From the NCBI RefSeq assembly GCF_947072515.1, contig NZ_CAMTIG010000005.1:52060-116059 (forward strand): a stretch of 64,000 nt of DNA, in the 5' to 3' direction. Shown piece after piece: positions 49,818 to 59,099 of this stretch (positions are counted from its first letter, which is position 1; every line of letters begins with the position of its first letter). The notes beneath the pieces are model-generated. The model was given only the letters and a program-made list of their open reading frames with translations, did no database searches and was not told where the DNA came from. Made by a program: the position numbers and the translations under genes. The stretch is from an uncultured Clostridium sp. GTDB taxonomy: Bacteria; Bacillota; Clostridia; Clostridiales; Clostridiaceae.

Positions 49818-50327
49818 TTACACCTCCTTATTTTCTAGTAGCGCCTTAAGTCCTGCAAGTCTAACATCAACATTACTATCATCTGCACATGTACATGATG
49901 AAGTATTTAAGTTAGTCCCACACATTTGACATAAGCCCTTACAATTGCTACTACAAATTCTCTTAATAGGTAAGGTTGAAACTATTGCACTTTCAACTAT
50001 TTCTGTGATACTTAATGTATCACCATCTACAACTAAAACATCATCCTCTTGGGCCTTTGCTTCATTTGTAAACCTTTCTTCTATATCAATATCTATTGGA
50101 TAGATAAAGGTTTCTAAACATCTCGAACATACTAATTCTAGTACGGTTTTTATGTTTAAGTCAAGCAAAACTTCATTACTTCCTGAAATTACTTTCCCTT
50201 TCACTAAAACTTTATCAGTTGGAACTATGTCTTCGCCACTAAAAGTGAACTTTTCCATGTAGAAGTCATATTCTATTTCTTTGCTTCTTTCTTTCTTTGA
50301 AATTAAATCGCTAAATAATATTTCCAT
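49818..50327 (-). CDS. YceD/YlbN family (DUF177) protein
   Basis: 169 aa, associated with large-subunit rRNA accumulation in other organisms. Has the CSRC pair (Cys67, Cys70) in VCSRCLETF and a C-terminal Cys-rich stretch ([15 protein letters not shown]), which suggests metal binding. Always near rpmF in Firmicutes and bacteria generally. The promoter upstream is near-consensus and covered by a dyad. Confidence 0.9.
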   Translation of the reverse strand: MEILFSDLISKKERSKEIEYDFYMEKFTFSGEDIVPTDKVLVKGKVISGSNEVLLDLNIKTVLELVCSRCLETFIYPIDIDIEERFTNEAKAQEDDVLVVDGDTLSITEIVESAIVSTLPIKRICSSNCKGLCQMCGTNLNTSSCTCADDSNVDVRLAGLKALLENKEV

Positions 50328-50370
50328 AACTCCTCGCTCCTAACCTTTAATAGATTTTAGGCATAATTTT

Positions 50371-50424
50371 GCCCCTTAATGTAAGTTATATTATAAACAA
50401 ACACAACTTATTATATAAAGGGGC
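50371..50424. promoter_or_regulatory. Double dyad over the DUF177-rpmF promoter
   Basis: Outer arms GCCCCTT (50371-50377) and AAGGGGC (50418-50424) and inner arms TAAGTT (50382-50387) and AACTTA (50405-50410) flank the predicted start, with the right arms inside the promoter. Only DNA, not the mRNA, contains both halves, so it looks like an operator. Confidence 0.5.
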
Positions 50425-50438
50425 AAGACAAAAGTCAA
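50410..50438 (-). promoter_or_regulatory. Strong SigA promoter of DUF177-rpmF
   Basis: TTGACT and TATAAT with a 17-base spacer on the minus strand, 11 of 12 consensus bases. Start near 50403. Confidence 0.85.
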
Positions 50439-50462
50439 GATTTTTCGCTTTTTTTCTATCTA

Positions 50463-51656
50463 TTATTTTACTAATTCTAGCGTATCTCTTGCTATAACTA
50501 ATTCTTCATTAGTTGGAATTGCATATACTTGTATTTTAGAATCATCTGTTGAAATCTTAGCAACTTCTCCACTTACATGGTTTCTCTCTTTATCTAAAAT
50601 TATTCCAACATTCTCAAAATCTGATAATATACCTGCTCTATTTGTAAATGAATTCTCACCTACTCCTGCTGTAAATACAATAGCATCTACTCCATTCATA
50701 GCAGCAATATATGCACCAATTTGTTTTCTTATTGCGTAACGGAACATATCTAGTGCTAATTGTGCTCTATCATTTCCTCCGTTAGCTGCTTTTTCTATAT
50801 CTCTAAAATCTGAGCTTACACCTGAAACACCAAGTACTCCAGATTTTTTATTAAGCATTAAATTTATTTCTTCTAATGAATATCCTAACTCATTTGCTAA
50901 ATAAAGTACAACTGCTGGATCTATACTTCCACTTCTTGTTCCCATTACAAGTCCATCAAGAGGTGTAAATCCCATACTTGTATCTACACAAATTCCATTT
51001 TTCACTGCAGCTATTGATGATCCATTTCCTAAATGGCATGTTATAACTTTTAAATCTTTTAAATCTTTTTTCATGATTTTTGCAACTTCATCTGCTACAT
51101 ATTTATGTGATGTTCCATGGAATCCATATTTTCTTACTCCATGCTTTTCATATATCTCATATGGAAGTGCATACATATATGCCTTTCCTGGCATTGTTTG
51201 ATGGAATGCTGTATCAAACACTGCTACCATCTTAACATTAGGCATTAACGCTCTACAAGCTTCCATTCCTACAATATTTGGTGGGTTATGAAGAGGTGCT
51301 AATTTAACGCATTCTTCTAAACCTTTCATAACATCTTCTGTTATAATTACTGATTTAGAATATTTTTCTCCACCATGAACTACTCTATGTCCAACTGCAT
51401 TTATTTCGCTCATATCTGATATAACGCCATTAGTTTTATCTACTAAAGCACCTAAAACTAATCCAATAGCATCTTTATGATTTTTCATTTCAGTTTCGAT
51501 TATATATTTGTCTTTACCTTCAACTTTTTGAGTTAAAATAGAACCTTCTATTCCTATTCTATCAACTAATCCTTGTGCTAAAGCTTTCTCATTCTCCATA
51601 TCTATTAATTGATATTTTAAAGATGAACTTCCACAATTTATTACTAAAATTTTCAT
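50463..51656 (-). CDS. ackA: Acetate kinase
   Basis: Last step of acetate fermentation: acetyl-phosphate plus ADP to acetate plus ATP. 397 aa from the ATG at 51654-51656, which follows GGAGGGAAGG; upstream in-frame ATGs bury the SD. Motifs [15 protein letters not shown] at the start, [24 protein letters not shown] and [11 protein letters not shown] (as GTRSGSIDP) fit the family. Downstream of pta. No clear terminator follows, so some read-through into DUF177-rpmF is possible. Confidence 0.97.
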   Translation of the reverse strand: MKILVINCGSSSLKYQLIDMENEKALAQGLVDRIGIEGSILTQKVEGKDKYIIETEMKNHKDAIGLVLGALVDKTNGVISDMSEINAVGHRVVHGGEKYSKSVIITEDVMKGLEECVKLAPLHNPPNIVGMEACRALMPNVKMVAVFDTAFHQTMPGKAYMYALPYEIYEKHGVRKYGFHGTSHKYVADEVAKIMKKDLKDLKVITCHLGNGSSIAAVKNGICVDTSMGFTPLDGLVMGTRSGSIDPAVVLYLANELGYSLEEINLMLNKKSGVLGVSGVSSDFRDIEKAANGGNDRAQLALDMFRYAIRKQIGAYIAAMNGVDAIVFTAGVGENSFTNRAGILSDFENVGIILDKERNHVSGEVAKISTDDSKIQVYAIPTNEELVIARDTLELVK

Positions 51657-51722
51657 AATATACCTTCCCTCCATCATCACTAATACTTTGCTAAATTTAG
51701 TGTCTTATCTTTAGTTTATATT

Positions 51723-52721
51723 TTATTTAGATTGCGCTTGAACTGCTGTTAATGCTACAACATTAACTATATCATCTGAACTACATCCTCTTGATAAGTC
51801 ATTAATTGGCTTAGCAAATCCTTGACAAACTGGTCCTATAGCTTCTGCATTAGCAAATCTTTGAACTAATTTATATCCTATATTTCCTGCTTGTAAGTCT
51901 GGGAATATTAATACATTTGCATTTCCTGCAACTTTACTATTTGGAGCCTTTTGATCTGCTACTTTTTTAACTATTGCAGCATCTAATTGTAATTCTCCAT
52001 CTATTAATAAATCTGGTCTTAATTCTTTTGCTTTTTCTGTAGCTGTTCTAACTTTATCAACTAATTCATGATCTGCACTTCCCATAGTTGAGAATGAAAG
52101 CATTGCAACTTTTGGTTCTATCTTACAAAGACTTCTAGCTGTTTCTGCAGTTGCTATTGCTATTGCTGCTAATTGATCTGCTGATGGATTAGGGTTAACA
52201 GCACAATCTGAGAATAATAACATTCCTTCTTCCCCATATTTTGATCCAGGTACTAGCATTATAAAGAAACTTGATACTACTGAAACTCCTGGAGCTGTTT
52301 TAATTATTTGAAGTCCTGGTCTTAAAAGATCTCCAGTTGTATGCACTGCACCAGATACCATACCATCTGCATCATCTGCTTTTACCATCATTGTTGCAAA
52401 GTAAAGAGGATCTCTAACAATCTTCTCAGCTTTTTCTATTGTCATACCTTTATTTTTTCTTAATTCATAAAAAGCATTTATATATTCTTCTAACTTAGGT
52501 GATGTTTCTGGATCTATTATCTCTACTCCCTTTAAATCAACACCTTGTTCTTTCGAAGCTTTTAATATGCTTTCTCTCTTTCCTATTAGCATTGGAAGAG
52601 CTAACCCTTCTTCAACTATTTTTTGAGCTGCTACTACTGTTCTTTCCTCGTCACCTTCTGGAAGAACAATTTTCTTTTTATCTGCTTTTGCAGCTTCCCA
52701 AATTTTATTCATAAGTTCCAT
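51723..52721 (-). CDS. pta: Phosphate acetyltransferase
   Basis: Acetyl-CoA to acetyl-phosphate. About 332 aa from the ATG at 52719-52721, eight bases after AAAGGAG; two upstream in-frame starts are too close to or upstream of that SD. Motifs IVLPEGDEERTV, SGAVHTTGDLLRPGLQ and NVLIFPDLQAGNIGYKLV match. With ackA it forms the acetate pathway; a CodY-box-like site lies upstream of its promoter. Confidence 0.96.
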   Translation of the reverse strand: MELMNKIWEAAKADKKKIVLPEGDEERTVVAAQKIVEEGLALPMLIGKRESILKASKEQGVDLKGVEIIDPETSPKLEEYINAFYELRKNKGMTIEKAEKIVRDPLYFATMMVKADDADGMVSGAVHTTGDLLRPGLQIIKTAPGVSVVSSFFIMLVPGSKYGEEGMLLFSDCAVNPNPSADQLAAIAIATAETARSLCKIEPKVAMLSFSTMGSADHELVDKVRTATEKAKELRPDLLIDGELQLDAAIVKKVADQKAPNSKVAGNANVLIFPDLQAGNIGYKLVQRFANAEAIGPVCQGFAKPINDLSRGCSSDDIVNVVALTAVQAQSK

Positions 52722-52773
52722 GTTCATTTCTCCTTTCAAAATAGGATAGCATCCTTACGTCTACTATATTATT

Positions 52774-52803
52774 ATTTTAATCTAACTTAGTATATAAATT
52801 CAA
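52774..52803 (-). promoter_or_regulatory. SigA-type promoter of pta-ackA
   Basis: TTGAAT and TAAAAT with an 18-base spacer on the minus strand; start near 52767. Confidence 0.6.
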
Positions 52804-52850
52804 GGAAAATCACTCTCATTTATAGAAGTCTTTACATTTTTAATAATACG

Positions 52851-52865
52851 AATTTTCTGAATAAT
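52851..52865. promoter_or_regulatory. CodY-box-like site between pta and tmcAL
   Basis: AATTTTCTGAATAAT matches the CodY consensus AATTTTCWGAAAATT at 13 of 15 positions. It is centred about 90 bases upstream of the predicted pta start, a place suited to activation, and about 50 bases upstream of the tmcAL start. Confidence 0.55.
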
Positions 52866-52874
52866 CACTTCTAG

Positions 52875-52903
52875 TTATTATAACGCCCCTTTTATGCTAT
52901 ACT
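52875..52903 (+). promoter_or_regulatory. Candidate promoter of tmcAL
   Basis: TATACT preceded at 17 bases by TTATTA. The -10 is good, the -35 is poor; divergent from the pta promoter. Confidence 0.45.
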
Positions 52904-52935
52904 TATTTTAAAACATTACGAGAGGAGTTTTTCTT

Positions 52936-54138
52936 TTGAAAATTACTGGTATAGTAACCGAATACAATCCATTCCATCTAGGACACAAATTCCATTTAGA
53001 AAATGCCATAAAGCAAACAGATGCTACTCATATAATTTGTGTCATGAGCGGGAATTTTATGCAAAGAGGCATTCCATCTATGTTAGATAAATGGAATCGT
53101 GCTAAAATGGCTGTTTTAAACGGTGTTGATTTAGTAATAGAATTACCACTAATCTATTCAACTTCATCTGCTGAAAGTTTTTCATATGGTGCTATAAATA
53201 TTTTGAATAATACGAATGTAGTAGATTCTTTATTTTTTGGTTCTGAATGTGGAGATATTCAAAGTTTAAAATCCATTGCATCAGTTTTATCCAATGAACC
53301 TTCAAGATATAAAGATTTACTTAAACTTGAATTAGATAAAGGACTTCCTTTTCACTCTGCACGAGTTAACAGTTTAACTAGTTATTTAAAAGATGATAAT
53401 TTAAAGACTATCTTAAAAAATTCTAATAATATATTAGGCATTGAGTATATTAAAGCTATTGAAAGATTAGATAGTCCTATGAAACCTATTACTATTCGAA
53501 GAGAAGGTTCTTTTTACAATGATAAAACTTTATCTACAAGCTTTTCTTCTGCAACATCTATTCGTGAAGAATTTTTTCTAAATTCTTTAAAAAACTTAAA
53601 TTCTTCATTACCACAACCATCTTTCGATTTATTAAATAGTTTAAAAAACTCTAATTATGATTTTGTAACAGAAGAAAAATTATTTCAATTTTTAAAATTT
53701 AAACTTCTAACTGAAAACATTAATTTTTCTAATATTCCTGATCTAAAAGAAGGTATAGAGAATAAAATTTTAAAAGAAATTTCTTCATCCATGTCTTTAG
53801 ATGAATTAATCACGCGAGTAAAAAGTAAAAGATATACTTATACAAGAATTTCTAGAATTCTACTTTCTATATATCTTTCACTTTATGAAAAAAACATAGA
53901 AGACATACATAATTCGGCCTCTTATATACGACCACTTGCCTTTAATAAAAAGGGAACAGAAATTCTAAAAAAAATTAAAGAACATTCCCAAATAGAAATT
54001 TTCACAAAAGTACCAAAAAAAATATCAAATCCTTCTTTAGAATTTGATGTCTTAGGTACAAAAGCTTATTCTCTATTAAATACTTCTATTAGCCCTTTTG
54101 ATGATTATATAAAGACACCTTTTGTCTTAATAAATTAA
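52936..54138 (+). CDS. tmcAL: tRNA(Met) cytidine acetate ligase TmcAL (YlbM)
   Basis: Forms N4-acetylcytidine at the wobble position of elongator tRNA-Met using acetate and ATP. 400 aa with nucleotidyltransferase motif HLGH (residues 14-17) in EYNPFHLGHKFHL, the CVMSGNFMQRG and KWNRAKMA segments. TTG start, eight bases after GAGGAG. Its placement opposite pta-ackA is apt because its substrate is acetate; that link is inference. Confidence 0.93.
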   Translation: MKITGIVTEYNPFHLGHKFHLENAIKQTDATHIICVMSGNFMQRGIPSMLDKWNRAKMAVLNGVDLVIELPLIYSTSSAESFSYGAINILNNTNVVDSLFFGSECGDIQSLKSIASVLSNEPSRYKDLLKLELDKGLPFHSARVNSLTSYLKDDNLKTILKNSNNILGIEYIKAIERLDSPMKPITIRREGSFYNDKTLSTSFSSATSIREEFFLNSLKNLNSSLPQPSFDLLNSLKNSNYDFVTEEKLFQFLKFKLLTENINFSNIPDLKEGIENKILKEISSSMSLDELITRVKSKRYTYTRISRILLSIYLSLYEKNIEDIHNSASYIRPLAFNKKGTEILKKIKEHSQIEIFTKVPKKISNPSLEFDVLGTKAYSLLNTSISPFDDYIKTPFVLIN

Positions 54139-54142
54139 AGTA

Positions 54143-54170
54143 ATATAAGTTATGGTTATTAACATATAAA
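54143..54170 (+). promoter_or_regulatory. Candidate SigE promoter before ylbJ
   Basis: CATATAAA at 54163-54170 with ATA 15 bases upstream, resembling a mother-cell SigE promoter. Confidence 0.35.
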
Positions 54171-54192
54171 TAATATGATTGGAGTTGATTTT

Positions 54193-55353
54193 GTGATCAG
54201 TATTATTGTTTTAACCATAATCTTTTTTTTATTTTTATTTATAATTTTAAGATATTTTAAAATTCAAAAAGATATTATTTTTTGCTTTTTTATAACTATT
54301 TTGACTTGTTTGTTTTTTTATGATATGAATAGCTCTCTAGAAAGTATCAAAAAAGGAGTCCAACTTTGCTTCTCATCAATATTTCCTAGTATTTTTTCTT
54401 TTTCTTTAATATGTAATTTACTAATTTCCTTTAATGGAATTGAATTATATTCTAAATATTTAGGAAATCTTTTATGTAGACCTTTTAGAGTTAGTTTTAA
54501 CTGCTCATTTATTCTTATTGCAAGTTTTTTATGTGGTTATCCTTTAGGTGCTAAATATGCTACAGATGCTTATAAACAGAATTTAATTTCCGAAAAAGAA
54601 TATGTAAGAATCAGTAGCTTAGCTTCTAACGCTAGTCCTGTCTTTATGCTAGGTGTTCTAGGACTATCTATTCTTGGAAATATTCAGTATGGATATATTT
54701 TAATCTTTTCATCACTGCTTTCAATTTTTTTTATTTCACTTATACTTCCTTCACCACGTGGAAAGAATTTTAATCCTTTTGAAAAAAAAATAAAAGCAAC
54801 TCCTAAATTGGGAATTGCTCTTCAAACTTCAATAGAAAACGCACTTAAAACAACCCTTTTAGTTTGTGGTTATGTAATTACTTTTTCTCTTATTATTAAC
54901 ATTTTAAAAAACTTAACTTTTATAAAAGACTTTTTTGTTATTATAGAAAACTCTTTCAATCTTCCAGCCTCTTCATTATATGGATTATTCTTAGGAAGTA
55001 TTGAAGTTACTAACGGATGCAATTTAATCTCTCAAACTAATTTAAGTGTTCATCTCAAAGTTAGCTTCATGGCATTTTTCTGCTCCTTTGGTGGACTTTC
55101 AATAATATTTCAAACAAGTTCTTTTCTTCTTTCTAACAAAATATCTTTTTTAAAGTATTCTGTTATTAAACTTGTCCAAGGAATTATAGCCTTCATTATT
55201 GCATTCATAGCTTCAAACTTATTTATCAATAATATTCAAACCTCTATAACTATAGCTACAGTAAATCCTTATAAATATATATTTTTTATTTGTTTTCTGT
55301 TATTTTTGCCTCTTTTATTTTTAATGATTAAAAAACTACTTAAAGTTCTTTAA
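54193..55353 (+). CDS. ylbJ: Sporulation integral membrane protein YlbJ
   Basis: 386 aa polytopic membrane protein of the nucleoside-recognition/Gate-domain type, needed for spore cortex formation in Bacillus. About eight to ten hydrophobic helices; conserved FPSIFSFSLI, CGYPLGAKYATDAY, NASPVFMLG and GSIEVTNGCNLI segments. The GTG at 54193 is eight bases after GGAG; the earlier ATG would put that SD in the gene. Its last 18 bases overlap the convergent coiled-coil gene. Confidence 0.9.
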   Translation: MISIIVLTIIFFLFLFIILRYFKIQKDIIFCFFITILTCLFFYDMNSSLESIKKGVQLCFSSIFPSIFSFSLICNLLISFNGIELYSKYLGNLLCRPFRVSFNCSFILIASFLCGYPLGAKYATDAYKQNLISEKEYVRISSLASNASPVFMLGVLGLSILGNIQYGYILIFSSLLSIFFISLILPSPRGKNFNPFEKKIKATPKLGIALQTSIENALKTTLLVCGYVITFSLIINILKNLTFIKDFFVIIENSFNLPASSLYGLFLGSIEVTNGCNLISQTNLSVHLKVSFMAFFCSFGGLSIIFQTSSFLLSNKISFLKYSVIKLVQGIIAFIIAFIASNLFINNIQTSITIATVNPYKYIFFICFLLFLPLLFLMIKKLLKVL

Positions 55354-55872
55354 TTCCTTCATATTTTCTTTTATTGTGGAGCATGCCCCATTTAAATTAT
55401 CATCAATTTCTTTAGCTGCTTTTTCGAAACTTAATTGAAGATTTCTTATAAGCTCCACTCTCTTCTTCTCTAATTCTTTATCTAAATTCCCTAAGATTTC
55501 CTCTGAATAATTTCTTGAACCAATTCTAATTGCTTTCGCTTCTCTTTGAGCTGCTCCCACAATTTCATTTGCTCTCAATTTAGCGTCTCTTACTAAATCA
55601 TGATTTTCTATATTATATCTCTTTATTTTCTCTGTCTCTTCTTTAGCACCTTGAAGTTCTCTTTTAGCTTCATTAATAATTTTTTCTTTTTGCTCCGCAA
55701 CCCATTTTGCCTCTTTAAATTGCTTTGGAAAATAATTTATTATTTCATCAATAGTATCATGGATTTCTTTTTTATCTACCATTACTTTTCCACTCATAGG
55801 AACTTTAGGCGCTCTATCAACCGTATCTTGAAGAAATTCTAAAAGTTCTAATACACTTGTATGATTTTCCAT
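55336..55872 (-). CDS. Coiled-coil protein, ATP synthase B/E-subunit or DivIVA-like
   Basis: 178 aa, cytoplasmic. A short N-terminal region (LLEFLQDTVDRAPKVPMSGKVMVDKKE), then an Ala/Glu/Lys-rich coiled coil from about residue 40 to 170. The N-terminal pattern resembles a group of Clostridium ATPase-like/cell-division coiled-coil proteins; I cannot name a function. It is directly upstream of nothing in its own strand but follows coaD, and it overlaps ylbJ tail to tail by 18 bases. Confidence 0.8.
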   Translation of the reverse strand: MENHTSVLELLEFLQDTVDRAPKVPMSGKVMVDKKEIHDTIDEIINYFPKQFKEAKWVAEQKEKIINEAKRELQGAKEETEKIKRYNIENHDLVRDAKLRANEIVGAAQREAKAIRIGSRNYSEEILGNLDKELEKKRVELIRNLQLSFEKAAKEIDDNLNGACSTIKENMKELKNFK

Positions 55873-55888
55873 TATAAATACACCTCTA

Positions 55889-56368
55889 TTACTTATTAAA
55901 TTTATCTTCTATATCTTGTCTTATAGCATCAGGAACCATAAATGAGATATCTCCACCAAATTTACTAATTCCTTTTACAATCGATGAACTTATATACGAA
56001 GTTTCACTTTCACTTATCATATATACCGTTTCAATATTTTTATTTAATCTTTTATTTATTTTTTCCATAGTATTTTCATACTCAAAATCTGTAGTATTCC
56101 TAATCCCTTTTAATACAATATCTACTTCTTTTTCTTTAAGTAAATCTACAAGCATTCCATCAAAGCTTATAACTTCAATATTCTCGATTCCTTCTACTGC
56201 TCTTAATATTAAGCTTTTTCTTTCTTCGACTTCAAATAACCCTTTTTTATCTGGATTTATTAAAATAGCAATAATTATTTTATCAAATATTTTAGAACCT
56301 CTTTTTATTATATCTAAATGTCCATTAGTAATAGGATCAAAACTTCCTGGATAAACTACCCTTTTCAT
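55889..56368 (-). CDS. coaD: Phosphopantetheine adenylyltransferase
   Basis: Fourth step of coenzyme A synthesis. 159 aa with TNGH (residues 14-17) in PGSFDPITNGHLDI and C-terminal ISSSIVKGISKFGGD. One base separates it from rsmD; coupled expression is likely. Conserved rsmD-coaD-ylbJ neighbourhood. Confidence 0.97.
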   Translation of the reverse strand: MKRVVYPGSFDPITNGHLDIIKRGSKIFDKIIIAILINPDKKGLFEVEERKSLILRAVEGIENIEVISFDGMLVDLLKEKEVDIVLKGIRNTTDFEYENTMEKINKRLNKNIETVYMISESETSYISSSIVKGISKFGGDISFMVPDAIRQDIEDKFNK

Positions 56369-56369
56369 C

Positions 56370-56933
56370 TTACTCTTCTACCTCATCATACTTATAAAAA
56401 CATACAGTTGTATTTCCATATTTCTTATTTCTAACTAATACTAAATTTTTGTATCCTTCATAAATTTCTTCCATAGAATCTATTTTTGTTACTATTATCC
56501 CATCTTCATCTAACATATTATTTTCATATATTGTTTTTAATGCTTCTGGAATCATTTCTCTACAGTAAGGTGGGTCTATAAAAATAAGATTAAAAACCTT
56601 ATTCTTTTTAGCTAACATTTTTAAAACCGCATAAGAATCCATATTGTAAGTAAAGCAACAATCTTTAAACTTAAGATTTTCTACATTCTTTTTTAATATT
56701 GGATATGTTTGTGGGCTCTTATCTATTAAATGTACTTCTTTTGCTCCTCTACTTGCTGCTTCTAATCCTAAACTTCCTGTTCCTGAAAATACATCTACAA
56801 CTACTGCATTGGGGATATATCCTTGAATTATACTAAACATAGCCTCTTTTACTCTATCTAAAGTTGGTCTTGTTTCATATGTTTCAGGGGATAATATTTT
56901 ACGCCCTCTTGCTTTTCCTGCTATTATTCTCAC
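56370..56933 (-). CDS. rsmD: 16S rRNA (guanine966-N2)-methyltransferase RsmD
   Basis: 187 aa SAM-dependent methyltransferase: MRIIAGKARGRKI at the start, motif I VVDVFSGTGSLGLEAASRGA, and catalytic FIDPPY (DPPY motif). GTG start, seven bases after GGAGG. Confidence 0.95.
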   Translation of the reverse strand: MRIIAGKARGRKILSPETYETRPTLDRVKEAMFSIIQGYIPNAVVVDVFSGTGSLGLEAASRGAKEVHLIDKSPQTYPILKKNVENLKFKDCCFTYNMDSYAVLKMLAKKNKVFNLIFIDPPYCREMIPEALKTIYENNMLDEDGIIVTKIDSMEEIYEGYKNLVLVRNKKYGNTTVCFYKYDEVEE

Positions 56934-57001
56934 TTTACTTCCTCCCTAGAGTTTTATTACATAATATTTTATCATATTAGACTTTTTTATACAATTTCTA
57001 C

Positions 57002-59032
57002 TTAGTTAAAACAAATATATTTTCCTGTATTTTCAATATTTTTTTCAATTTCTTTAACTAATTTTTTATTTTTTTCTTCTCCACTATTTACTATGATATC
57101 TGCTTCACCTTTTGCTTTCATTAATATCTTAACATCTTCATAAATATTAGCTAAAACAAATTCTTCATCACCACTTTGTCTCATTCCAAACATTTCTCCT
57201 GAACCTCTAATTTTTAAATCTTGTTCTGATATATAAAAACCATCTGTAGATTCCACTAGAATTTCCATTCTCTTCTTTGTTTTTTCACTCTTAGCCTTTG
57301 CTAATAACACACAATAAGATTCATGACTTCCTCTTCCTACTCTTCCTCTTAATTGATGCAGTTGAGCTAGCCCAAATCTTTCAGCATTTTCAACAATCAT
57401 TACAGTAGCATTTGGAACATTTACTCCAACTTCTATTACTGTTGTAGAAATAATTACTTTTGTTTTTCCATCTTTAAATCTACCAATTATTTCTTCTTTT
57501 TCTTTTGGTTTCATCTTACCATGAAGATATTCAATTTCGATTCCTCTAAAAACTCCCGTACTTAATTCATCATAAATTTTTTCAACAGAGTTTAATTCTA
57601 ACTTTTCATTTTCTTCAATAAGTGGACACACTATATATACTTGCCTTCCACTATCTATTTCTGCTCTAGCAAGTCTATAGCCATCATCTCTTCTATTTTC
57701 ATCATAAAACCTAGTATCAATTTTCTTTCTACCCGGTGGCAATTTATCAATTATAGATACATCTAAATCTGAATATACATAAAGTGCTAATGTTCTTGGA
57801 ATAGGCGTTGCTGTCATCACCAATACGTCTGCTTTTTTCCCTTTATTCATAAGCTTAGCTCTTTGTTCTACCCCGAATCTATGTTGTTCATCTGTAACTA
57901 TAATTCCCAAGTTATTAAATTCTACATTGTCTTGAATTAACGCATGTGTACCTATTAAAATAACCCGCTCATCTTCTTTTATTCTCTCTTTTATTCTTTT
58001 CTTTTCCTTTTCTTTTGTACTTCCTGTTAATAATTCAATATTAACTTGGAATCCTTCAAAAATTTTTTTAGCTTCCTCATAGTGCTGATTTGCTAATATT
58101 TCTGTTGGTGCCATAAGTGCGCCTTGATATCCGTTTGTATATGCATTAAAAAGGGCTATAAGAGCTACTATAGTCTTTCCACTTCCAACATCACCTTGAA
58201 CTAATCTATTCATTGGGAATGTTGAATTTTGATCTCTAAGTATACTTCTAACAACTTTAGTCTGTGCATCCGTTAACGGAAATGGCAATTTTTCTTTTAA
58301 TTCTCCTAGTTCTTCTGTCCATTTATATTTGATTCCAATTTCTTTTTTTATACTACTTTTCAGTAATAATAATTTCATTGAATAGGTAAATAACTCCTGA
58401 AACTTTAATCGTTGGATAGACATCTCTAATCCTGATTTTGTTTTTGGATAATGTATTTCCCTAATAGCTCTATCCAATGAAATAAAATTATATTTTTCGA
58501 TAATGTATTCAGGTAAATTTTCATTTATTTTTATTTCATCTAGTACATCTCCAATTATCTTAACTAAAAAATTATTACTTAACTCTCCTTTTAGTGAGTA
58601 TTTAGGAATAATTTCACTTTCTAAAGAATGTTTAGAGCTTACAATTGGATTTACTACTTCTAATCTATTTCCTACAGCTTTATATTTTCCTAGTAAATTA
58701 TATTTCTGGTTAATTATAAATTTTGATTTTATGTACGGTTGATTAAACCATTTTCCTTCAATTATGTGTCCATTATAATCAAATTCTAAAGTTGTAATTG
58801 TTTTTCTATTTTTAGTTTGAATGTTACCCTTATATCTTTTAAAAACACATGTCAGTATTTTTTTCTCACTTTCATCTATTTCCTTAAAATCCTCATTTCC
58901 ATTTACAAACTCATAGTCTCTTGGAAAATATAAAAGAAGATCTAATATATTAAATATTCCTGCTCTATTTAATCTCTCTTTACTTTTAGGGCCAATTCCT
59001 TTTATAGTCTCAATATTATTATATATATCCAA
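57002..59032 (-). CDS. recG: ATP-dependent DNA helicase RecG
   Basis: Branch-migration helicase for stalled forks. 676 aa: N-terminal wedge/OB domain, Walker A GDVGSGKT near residue 280, Walker B variant DEQH near 380 (TDEQHRFGVEQ), motif III TATPIPRTLAL, and motif VI LHQLRGRVGRG. TTG start behind a GGTG-type weak SD. Downstream of fakA after a terminator. Confidence 0.97.
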   Translation of the reverse strand: MDIYNNIETIKGIGPKSKERLNRAGIFNILDLLLYFPRDYEFVNGNEDFKEIDESEKKILTCVFKRYKGNIQTKNRKTITTLEFDYNGHIIEGKWFNQPYIKSKFIINQKYNLLGKYKAVGNRLEVVNPIVSSKHSLESEIIPKYSLKGELSNNFLVKIIGDVLDEIKINENLPEYIIEKYNFISLDRAIREIHYPKTKSGLEMSIQRLKFQELFTYSMKLLLLKSSIKKEIGIKYKWTEELGELKEKLPFPLTDAQTKVVRSILRDQNSTFPMNRLVQGDVGSGKTIVALIALFNAYTNGYQGALMAPTEILANQHYEEAKKIFEGFQVNIELLTGSTKEKEKKRIKERIKEDERVILIGTHALIQDNVEFNNLGIIVTDEQHRFGVEQRAKLMNKGKKADVLVMTATPIPRTLALYVYSDLDVSIIDKLPPGRKKIDTRFYDENRRDDGYRLARAEIDSGRQVYIVCPLIEENEKLELNSVEKIYDELSTGVFRGIEIEYLHGKMKPKEKEEIIGRFKDGKTKVIISTTVIEVGVNVPNATVMIVENAERFGLAQLHQLRGRVGRGSHESYCVLLAKAKSEKTKKRMEILVESTDGFYISEQDLKIRGSGEMFGMRQSGDEEFVLANIYEDVKILMKAKGEADIIVNSGEEKNKKLVKEIEKNIENTGKYICFN

Positions 59033-59059
59033 GTATCTCTCACCACCGTATTCTTTTTT

Positions 59060-59093
59060 ATATTAAATAAAAGCACCAATTAAGGTGCTTTTA
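59060..59093 (-). terminator. Probable terminator after fakA
   Basis: AAGCACC pairs with GGTGCTT over six bases, extended by A/T pairs; the following T tract is TTTTATTTAAT, so recG may receive read-through. Confidence 0.65.
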
Positions 59094-59099
59094 CATCTA

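Noticed and set aside
52804..52818. Possible CcpA (cre) site near the pta promoter
   Set aside because: TGAGAGTGATTTTC differs from the cre consensus at three positions including the central C of CG, and overlaps the -35; too weak to claim.
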